Positions 58,176-64,000 of a stretch of DNA of 64,000 nucleotides are shown here, piece by piece. The stretch is from Terriglobia bacterium (GTDB lineage Bacteria; Acidobacteriota; Terriglobia; JAJPHL01), in the NCBI GenBank assembly GCA_021325275.1, contig JAJPHL010000023.1:1-64000 (forward strand), given 5' to 3'. The notes beneath the pieces were generated by a model. That model did not search any database, had not been told where the DNA came from, and saw only the letters and a program-made list of their open reading frames with translations. Positions within the stretch are counted from its first letter, which is position 1, and every line of letters begins with the position of its first letter. A program made the translations under genes and the position numbers.

Positions 58176-58913
58176 CTACGTATACCATTTAGAATCGGGC
58201 AAAGAAAAGGATTCGCCTAAATAGACACGCCGAACCTCGGGATCGTTACCGAGCGCCTCCGGCGTGCCCGCGCGGAAAATCGTACCGTTGTTGATGATGT
58301 ACGCGCGGTCGGTCACCATCAGGGTCTCACGAACGTTGTGATCCGTCACCAGAATACCAATTCCCGACCGTTTCAAATCGTTAATGATTCGTTGAATATC
58401 GAGTACCGCGATGGGATCGATTCCCGAAAAGGGTTCGTCCAGCAGAATATACGCCGGTTGAATCACCAGGGCCCGCGCGATTTCCACGCGCCGACGCTCA
58501 CCGCCGGAAAGCATGTAGCCTTGGCTACGCCGCACTGTCTCCAGGCCGAATTGCTCCAGCAACTCCTCCACGCGGCGGCGGCGTTCCTGCTGTGTCATGC
58601 CGCGCGTTTCGAGAATCGCCAGGAGATTCTCTTCCACGGTCAGTTTCCGGAAGATCGACGGCTCCTGAGGAAGATAGCTGATGCCCGCCAGCGCCCGCTG
58701 ATACATCGGCATCGATGTGATGTCCTCCGAGCCGAGCATCACGCGACCGCTATCGGGCGCGATCAAGCCCACGACAATGTGAAATGTCGTGGTTTTCCCC
58801 GCGCCGTTCGGTCCCAGCAATCCCACAACTTCGCCGGGCAAAACTTCCAGGCACACGTTGTCCACGACACATCTGCCGCGGTAGCTTTTCTTGAGATCCT
58901 CGGAGCGAAGCGT
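58176..58913 (-). CDS. lptB: LptB, LPS export ABC ATPase, apparent ACG start
   Basis: A 245-residue ATPase that powers lipopolysaccharide transport with LptFG. Walker A is [15 protein letters not shown], the signature [17 protein letters not shown], Walker [17 protein letters not shown], then [12 protein letters not shown]. The family N-terminus needs [14 protein letters not shown], which is encoded here. No ATG, GTG or TTG lies in frame between an upstream TAG and that segment; the only good initiation signal is GGGAGG seven bases before an ACG at 58913. The next conventional start, a GTG at 58865, would remove the A-loop Tyr. ACG initiation, or an ATG to ACG mutation or sequencing error, is inferred. 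It lies between lptCA and rpoN. Confidence 0.9.
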   Translation of the reverse strand, partial: TLRSEDLKKSYRGRCVVDNVCLEVLPGEVVGLLGPNGAGKTTTFHIVVGLIAPDSGRVMLGSEDITSMPMYQRALAGISYLPQEPSIFRKLTVEENLLAILETRGMTQQERRRRVEELLEQFGLETVRRSQGYMLSGGERRRVEIARALVIQPAYILLDEPFSGIDPIAVLDIQRIINDLKRSGIGILVTDHNVRETLMVTDRAYIINNGTIFRAGTPEALGNDPEVRRVYLGESFSLPDSKWYT

Positions 58914-59017
58914 GGCCGGCCTCCCGTTGAAGAACGAAGCTTCTAAATCAACCTAACGGGGCGGCCTTGGGCCTTCCGGAGCACTGCGGGAGCCGCGTTC
59001 GCGTCCGCCGGCTTCCT

Positions 59018-61453
59018 CTACGGTTGGGGCTGCTTCTTGGTCATGCGGTGCGTACTTTGCGTGCGCATGTCCGGGCCGCCATCCACGAAAATCTTATCAT
59101 CCGAGGTAAGCCAAGTCAATTCACGGCCCGTGGTGATCCCGCGCACTTCGTCGCGCACGATCGGTTGTCCGCCGGAGAGGACGATTTTGTCGTCGTCGGA
59201 CGTGTAGACGCCATGCTCGGACTCGGAACGCCGCGCGGCGTGCGCCTTTTTCTTGCCCTCGGCCGTGGCGGCCGGCTGGGAGTATCGCACTTTGCCGTCC
59301 GCGACGGCCCGCTCCAGGCGCGATTCGCCCGGCGCGAGCGCATCGGGATCGCGCAGAAAGGCGTCGACGGTATACGCGCTCGTCGTGAGGTCCTGGGAAC
59401 GCATCACGACGTTGCCTTCGTAGCGGGCGTGACGTTGCTCGTCGTTGTAGTTGAGGCGATCCGCGGTGACGCGCAACGGATCTTTGCCTTCTTCCACCAT
59501 GTAATCGTAGACGTCGTTCAGCGCGGTGAGCCGCTTGCCGGCGCGGTCCATGTCGACGATGCGGGCTTCCAGAAAATCCTGACCTTGCCACACGCGGACT
59601 TTGCCCGAAGGCCCGCCGTCGTAGTGCGCCACGCCGGTCGAGCGATCCCAACGCATGGTGTTGGAGAGCGCATACGTCGGATCATTGTTTTCTTTCGAGC
59701 TGGAGTCTTTCTTCTTGCTGCCCGCGATGAGCGAATTGCGCTTCGAATCTTTCTGCGGATACTGCGTCGACCGCACTTCACCTTCGGCCAGCGTTTCGCC
59801 TTTATCCGGCATTGTGAACTTGTGCGCGATCACGCGGCCGGTGGGATCCCACACCACGGGATCGGCGGCTTTTCCGGTAAGTACGGTGGTTCCACTCTGT
59901 GGCGTGGTTCCCGGCGTTATCGTGTACACGGCTTGCTCGGCGGTCGCCTGGCGATCGCCTTCGTGATACTGAAATGCGCCCGCCTGGGTCATCGACTCCA
60001 GCTGCTGCTGGGCGTTGAACGAGGCATCGAGGCGATCCGACGTGGTGATCCGTTTCGGCGCCGGTTCGCCTGAAGGCAGCGGCTTGGCGGTGGCCGGCGG
60101 ATCGCTTTCCGTGCGCACCGCGCCTTGCGCGTGCATCTCGCGCATGATGTCGCGATCGCCGAAGCGAGCGTCGATGCGTTGCGCCGTCATCACGCGCTTG
60201 GGTTCGCCTCCGCCGGTCATTTCCACGCGCCCCGGCGTGACGGTACGCGCGTTGGCCAGTTCCTTGCCGTCCGGTTTCATGTTCATTTCAATTTGATCGG
60301 CGGTGATCACCCGCGTTTGACCCTTGGTGGCGTTGGGCAGCGGCAGAAACGTGATCTTCGCGCCTTCTTTCCAGCGCGCTTGCTGCAAAGTGCTCTTGGG
60401 ACCCTTCACGTCCATCTCCAGGCGCGCGGCTTGCGCCTGCGTGCGCCCCGAAGGACCCACCGAATCCAGGCGCACGCCACCCGTGGCGACCACGAACTGT
60501 ACCCGTTGCTTGTCGTCGAGCCCAATATCCATGCGCGTGGTCCAAATTTCACTGTGACGCCCCTTGCCGTCGGCCACGCCGTGAATATTGTTCTCAAGCA
60601 GCGCGTGATTCACTTGCTGCTTGTCGTCGAGATACAGCGTGCCGTGATCGCCGGTGACCACCTGCGACGCCTGCGCGTCCTTGCGGATCATCACCGGCTT
60701 CACGAAATGGATTTGCCGCTCCTTTTGCATGTAGTTCATTTCTTCCGCGTGAATATCCACAGGATGGCCTTTGCGAATGTGGATGATTACGTCGTGCTTT
60801 AGCAACAGCGTCTGCGCGGCGGAGTCGTAGACGGCGCCGGTGCCTTGACCGTCGCCGTTGCGGAACTGAAACGTCATCGGCTTCTCGGTGGAAGCGATGT
60901 TTTTCTTCTGGTCGTAGAGGAAGCCGGACGTTTGGATGTCGATGGGCTGCGAATTTTCCGGTGCCTTATCTTCCGAAGCGTCGGCCGCCACGGGTTTGAC
61001 GGCGGGCTGCGGGGTGGCTTGGGTCGCATTGGGATTGGCCGTCACACCCGGCATGTTCGACAGGTGGATGAAAACCTGGCCTTCGGAATAAAACGTCCCG
61101 GCGTTCGCGTCGTACTCGCACTCTTTGCTGGAAATGTGATCGTGCCGGCCGCCTTGCTTGCCGAAAATATCGATCTCCACTTCTTCCAGGTGCGACTTGC
61201 CGCCTTCCTTGTTCTCGATGGCGTTCTTCGCGGTGGCCTGAAACGTGGTGCGATCGCCCTCGCTGTGCGACATGCGGAAGATCTTGGCTTTTTGGTTGAG
61301 CGTGTCGGGCAGTTTCTCGAGCGGCTTCCGTCCCTTTTGTACCTGCACTAAAACGCGCTGCTTCGACCGATAAACGCCGTACGTCGCGACGCCCGTGACG
61401 ACGATCCCCACCAGGAGTACGAACCGGAGATAACGGACGGAGCGGGTAGCCAT
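59018..61453 (-). CDS. fused LptC/LptA-like LPS export protein
   Basis: An 811-residue periplasmic bridge protein. An N-terminal membrane helix (about 9-27; FVLLVGIVVTGVATYG) and KGRKPLEKLP precede an LptC-like stretch (FRMSHSEGDRTTFQATAKNAIE, EEVEIDIFGKQGG). Several OstA/LptA-like beta-jellyroll units follow (for example RDIMREMHAQGAVRTES, KAADPVVWDPTGRV, YEGNVVMRSQDL, and ISGGQ-type joints). Length far exceeds the roughly 190 residues of single LptA or LptC, so it is a fusion or a multi-domain extension that could span the periplasm. Its start at 61453 gives the membrane helix. It is upstream of lptB, as expected. Confidence 0.88.
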   Translation of the reverse strand: MATRSVRYLRFVLLVGIVVTGVATYGVYRSKQRVLVQVQKGRKPLEKLPDTLNQKAKIFRMSHSEGDRTTFQATAKNAIENKEGGKSHLEEVEIDIFGKQGGRHDHISSKECEYDANAGTFYSEGQVFIHLSNMPGVTANPNATQATPQPAVKPVAADASEDKAPENSQPIDIQTSGFLYDQKKNIASTEKPMTFQFRNGDGQGTGAVYDSAAQTLLLKHDVIIHIRKGHPVDIHAEEMNYMQKERQIHFVKPVMIRKDAQASQVVTGDHGTLYLDDKQQVNHALLENNIHGVADGKGRHSEIWTTRMDIGLDDKQRVQFVVATGGVRLDSVGPSGRTQAQAARLEMDVKGPKSTLQQARWKEGAKITFLPLPNATKGQTRVITADQIEMNMKPDGKELANARTVTPGRVEMTGGGEPKRVMTAQRIDARFGDRDIMREMHAQGAVRTESDPPATAKPLPSGEPAPKRITTSDRLDASFNAQQQLESMTQAGAFQYHEGDRQATAEQAVYTITPGTTPQSGTTVLTGKAADPVVWDPTGRVIAHKFTMPDKGETLAEGEVRSTQYPQKDSKRNSLIAGSKKKDSSSKENNDPTYALSNTMRWDRSTGVAHYDGGPSGKVRVWQGQDFLEARIVDMDRAGKRLTALNDVYDYMVEEGKDPLRVTADRLNYNDEQRHARYEGNVVMRSQDLTTSAYTVDAFLRDPDALAPGESRLERAVADGKVRYSQPAATAEGKKKAHAARRSESEHGVYTSDDDKIVLSGGQPIVRDEVRGITTGRELTWLTSDDKIFVDGGPDMRTQSTHRMTKKQPQP

Positions 61454-61494
61454 ATTTGGTGGGAGCGGGGCGCCTATCAATAGTACGAAAAAAA

Positions 61495-61520
61495 TGGCCC
61501 TCGCGAAAGCGCGAGGGCCA
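61495..61520 (-). terminator. rho-independent terminator upstream of lptCA
   Basis: tggccctcgcg pairs with cgcgagggcca around a four-base aaag loop, an 11-bp stem. On the minus strand it is followed by seven T (61488-61494 as A on the plus strand). It ends transcription coming from the DUF1624 direction just before lptCA, or acts as an attenuator in the lptCA leader. The stem and U-run are clear. Confidence 0.85.
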
Positions 61521-61672
61521 ATGAGTGGGGTAGGCTTTTCAAAACCTGAGTCAAGTGACTCGTCCTAGGTAAGAGCAAATCCGGGGCCAAAATATTCCCA
61601 TTTAGAATCAATGTTTTGCGGTGGGCCTGAGACGTTATTACCGTGCAAAAGTTACACAGGAGGCGTGCAAGT

Positions 61673-61823
61673 CCACAGATAGCCCACTAAATCTATCCAC
61701 AGATTGCACAGATTACACAGATTCCGGACTGGGAGGACTGGCAGACACTAGCCTCTCGCGAGCCTCAATCTTAATCTGTGTGAATCTGTGCAATCTGTGG
61801 ATTGTTTTTTCGAATCTGTGGAC
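61673..61823. repeat. second ATCTGTG/CACAGAT repeat cluster
   Basis: Two arms are inverse copies: 61696-61723 (tccacagattgcacagatta and then cacagatt) and 61773-61801, differing by one inserted G. Further copies of ccacagat and atctgtgga stand at both ends. It ends the DUF1624 gene's coding sequence (its last residues NPQIAQIHTD and stop are inside). The same family is at 18808-18945. The gap 61521-61672 before it contains no recognisable gene. Confidence 0.8.
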
Positions 61824-62868
61824 TCAGTCTAACCTTGAGGACCGATAACAGCGTCATCGTCACCGCGATGCCCGCCAAACCCCAGGACGCCGTCGCGAAA
61901 TCGACGCGATGCTTCGGCAGAATCGACAGTCGCCCGTAGACCAACTCGATGTGCACCCAGTAGACCAGCAGCGACGTGGACCCGAGTTGTTCCACAGGAC
62001 TCCACCAACCACCCGGCTTGATGGCGCACCAAGCGTAGCAGCCCCCCAGAATCACCAGCAACAATCCGCATCGCGCCAGAAAAAAGTTGGGACTGGTGAG
62101 CCAATAGTTATACACCGCGTAGAATTGCCCCGGCCCGTGGTCGAGCCACCGCGAAATCGGCACGGCGATCGCGCCCACGGCGGCGAGCGCGGCGATGGCG
62201 CGCCATTCCCGACCATCGCGCCGGGCCCACATCACGATCACGCCCGCGGCGACGCCGAGGAACACGAATCCGCTCCACGGGAAAATCGGAAAAAACCAGC
62301 CGCGCGGCGTGCGATCCACGTGACCGCCGTTGAAGTAGCTGGCGATCCACCACGGCAGCACGCGCAGTTTGTCCGTCGCCCACACCGGAGGCGTGAGCAG
62401 CGCGAACGCCGCGGCGATGCCTGACGCCACCGCGGCGCGCCGCCACACGCCGCGCGCCGCCAGCGGTACGATCGCGGCCATGGCCAGCGACAAGCCGATC
62501 GTGTTCAGGATGTCGACGCGCAACAAGTCGGTCCACGGCGACCATCCCCAACCCATCAGGAACTGCTGCAACCGAAACAGCATGGCCAGCCCGAAAATCT
62601 CCGCGCCGCGCTTGATGAATGCGATCGCAACTTCGCGCTGCGTGGCCCCCTTCGCTTCCATGCGATCGATTCCCAGCGCCACCGCGAATCCCGCGAGAAA
62701 AAGAAAAAGCGGCGCGGGAAATGTCCCGAGAAGCTGCGAGTACATGAACGGCGTGGAACGGCGCGCCTCCTCGGAAAGCCAGGAGTCGTAGGCGTGCGTC
62801 TGAAACATCAAAAGACACGCCAAGCCGCGCATCCAATCGACGTAGGCGAGTCGCGGACGCGCGGGCAC
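61771..62868 (-). CDS. DUF1624/heparan-alpha-glucosaminide acetyltransferase-like membrane protein
   Basis: A 365-residue polytopic membrane protein. The opening, LAYVDWMRGLACLLMFQTHAYDSWL, is the DUF1624/acyltransferase-like entry with a conserved His. There are about ten helices (including LFLFLAGFAVALGI, GFVFLGVAAGVIVMWA and LLVYWVHIELVYG). The family may transfer acyl groups across the membrane, with the His as catalytic residue; that is not shown here. Its last ~15 residues (SPQIRKNNPQIAQIHTD) are encoded by a genomic repeat. It starts 1 bp after the propeller gene's stop. Confidence 0.85.
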   Translation of the reverse strand: MPARPRLAYVDWMRGLACLLMFQTHAYDSWLSEEARRSTPFMYSQLLGTFPAPLFLFLAGFAVALGIDRMEAKGATQREVAIAFIKRGAEIFGLAMLFRLQQFLMGWGWSPWTDLLRVDILNTIGLSLAMAAIVPLAARGVWRRAAVASGIAAAFALLTPPVWATDKLRVLPWWIASYFNGGHVDRTPRGWFFPIFPWSGFVFLGVAAGVIVMWARRDGREWRAIAALAAVGAIAVPISRWLDHGPGQFYAVYNYWLTSPNFFLARCGLLLVILGGCYAWCAIKPGGWWSPVEQLGSTSLLVYWVHIELVYGRLSILPKHRVDFATASWGLAGIAVTMTLLSVLKVRLSPQIRKNNPQIAQIHTD

Positions 62869-62869
62869 G

Positions 62870-64000
62870 TTACGGCAAACCTAAGCTGCCAAATGACGCG
62901 GGATAGGTGACGATGCCCCACGGCAGTTTCAATCCCTCGATCGTGCCGAGCGGCTGGTAGGAATTGGCGTCGATGATCACCACGTTGTTCGAGCGTCCAC
63001 ACGCCAGCAGGACCTTCGAATCGTCCGGCGTAAATGTGAAATGCCAGCAGCGCTGGCCGGTGGGAACTTCCGCGAGCAATTTCAACGTGTCCGCCGCGAA
63101 GACTTGCAGTTTGCGCGCCGCCGCCGCGGAAACGAAAATGCGTTTGCCCGCGCGATCGAACGCCACGCCGTACGGTTTCTCCGCCGTCGGGACGCTTTTC
63201 GTAACGGTCAAGTTCAGGTCGAGCAGCAACAACGTGCCCGTCGCTTCCATCGTGAGCGCGTACCCGCTGCCCAACGGCGACTTCTTGATGCCGCGTGGAC
63301 GAATGCCGTAAGGCTTCAGGTCGAAGTCGCGGATATGCGCGTGCGACGCGCGGTCGAAAATGCCCAGCGAATCCTGCGCTTCGTTGGCCACGAGCATCAA
63401 ATTGCCGTCGGGCGAAAACTCCAGGCCCTCGGTTTCCTTGCCGGCCGTCATCACGGGACCGGGCGTCCAATCGCCGACGTGAAAGGTAGCAATCTGCGCG
63501 GGCGGCGCGTTGGCGTCATCGTCATCGTCGGCTTTGTCCGCCTGGCCACCGGCTGCCGCGCCGCTGCGTCCACCACGCCCGGCTTGTTTCGTCTGCGCGT
63601 CGAGCGACTTCGGCGGACCTCCCGAACTGCCCGGCTCAAACGTCGCGAAGATGGTGTCGCCGGTGGGCCCCATCTTGAGAAACTCAGGATTCGCTCCGAC
63701 ATGAAATCGCTGGAGCAAATGCAAACGCGGCGTGCTGAAAACCGCGAGGTCCGCCGTGTTCTTGTTCGAGGTGACGAGATACTCTCCGTCGCGCGTCAAC
63801 GCCAGTCCCCGAGGATTCAATTTCGCCAAGCGAATCCGGTGCGCGATCTGCATCGTCGCGAGATCGACCATGGTGATGCCGCCGTCTTCTTCGGTGATGT
63901 AGGCGACGTTCGAGGGTGCGCGCACGTAACGCAAATACCAAAACGCGGCGCCGCCCGCGGCGGCGATTAGGACAAAGAGGAGCAAAACGGTGAGCAAGCC
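62870..64000 (-). CDS. YncE-like beta-propeller protein, cut by the window edge
   Basis: At least 375 residues. A hydrophobic helix (LTVLLLFVLIAAAGGAAFWYLRYV) anchors it, and repeated seven-fold-like blades follow: ITEEDGGITMVDLATMQIAHRIRLAKLNPRGLALTRDGEYLVTSN, GLEFSPDGNLMLVANEAQDSLGIFD, KPYGVAFDRAGKRIFVSAAAARKLQVFA and CWHFTFTPDDSKVLLACGRSNNVVIIDA. An acidic DDDDDAN insert lies between blades. Such YVTN/cytochrome-d1-like propellers bind partners in the periplasm. The TTG start three bases from the edge may not be real; coding may continue beyond 64000. Confidence 0.85.
   Translation of the reverse strand, partial: GLLTVLLLFVLIAAAGGAAFWYLRYVRAPSNVAYITEEDGGITMVDLATMQIAHRIRLAKLNPRGLALTRDGEYLVTSNKNTADLAVFSTPRLHLLQRFHVGANPEFLKMGPTGDTIFATFEPGSSGGPPKSLDAQTKQAGRGGRSGAAAGGQADKADDDDDANAPPAQIATFHVGDWTPGPVMTAGKETEGLEFSPDGNLMLVANEAQDSLGIFDRASHAHIRDFDLKPYGIRPRGIKKSPLGSGYALTMEATGTLLLLDLNLTVTKSVPTAEKPYGVAFDRAGKRIFVSAAAARKLQVFAADTLKLLAEVPTGQRCWHFTFTPDDSKVLLACGRSNNVVIIDANSYQPLGTIEGLKLPWGIVTYPASFGSLGLP

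Noticed and set aside
61673-61823. possible CRISPR array
   Set aside because: Units are 7-9 bp, inverted as well as direct, and spacers are not regular or of protospacer length.

Overview
The window looks like a chromosomal segment of an Acidobacteriota bacterium, most likely of the Solibacter/Bryobacter group. This is inferred from family content only: an ADOP-type permease, a VWFA-related acidobacterial secreted protein, TIGR03435 and TIGR03437 proteins, a very large Cna-B/TonB-dependent outer membrane protein, a DUF5678 gene, and high-GC coding with long antisense shadow frames. No rRNA, tRNA or CRISPR array was recognised.

Layout. 0.4-1.0 kb: a ParD antitoxin with a decayed ParE. 1.1-3.8 kb: an inverted-repeat element, then a secreted protein and an OmpA-like protein. 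4.2-7.3 kb: an RRM RNA-binding protein, two small conserved proteins, a carboxylesterase and a YcxB-like membrane protein. 7.3-12.6 kb: a large PSCyt1/DUF1549/DUF1553 protein, its DUF1501 partner (frameshifted), DUF1801 and VOC proteins. 12.7-15.6 kb: a small Cys-rich secreted protein, the VWFA protein and a 1-Cys peroxiredoxin. 15.6-18.8 kb: a minus-strand operon of an MBL hydrolase, two Yip1 membrane proteins and a PAP2 phosphatase. 18.9-20.7 kb: two oligopeptide-type ABC ATPases without permeases. 20.7-26.6 kb: the ADOP permease and the TonB/Cna-B receptor, followed by nested palindromes. 27.0-35.4 kb: thiol peroxidase, a second Cys-rich secreted protein, a tartrate/D-malate dehydrogenase, a receiver-like protein, SWIB and GAF proteins, a 5'-nucleotidase and a TIGR03437 protein.

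35.4-38.1 kb is a defence island with lower-looking GC: a Phd-like remnant, a Vsr nicking endonuclease, a putative restriction enzyme and a C5 cytosine methyltransferase. 38.1-41.1 kb holds a DUF5678 pair, L-asparaginase, a MEMO-like protein and two small proteins. 41.3-45.6 kb is a phospho-signalling operon: CHASE2-Ser/Thr kinase, PP2C phosphatase and a double-FHA protein. 45.8-53.4 kb mixes secreted proteins with HigBA and VapBC toxin-antitoxin pairs and a frameshifted UDP-glucuronate decarboxylase. 53.4-61.5 kb ends in the conserved envelope/sigma-54 cluster lptCA-lptB-rpoN-hpf, with a thioredoxin-fold YyaL-type protein next to it. 61.7-64.0 kb holds a DUF1624-type membrane protein and a beta-propeller protein cut by the window edge.

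The most unusual observations are an lptB gene that appears to start at ACG behind a strong Shine-Dalgarno; two separate ATCTGTG repeat clusters that supply the C-terminal codons and stop of the adjacent genes; an 8-bp tandem duplication that breaks parE; the restriction/Vsr island; and the compact kinase-phosphatase-FHA operon. Two otherwise intact genes (DUF1501 and UXS) each need one extra base, so draft-quality sequence is a real alternative to true pseudogenes.
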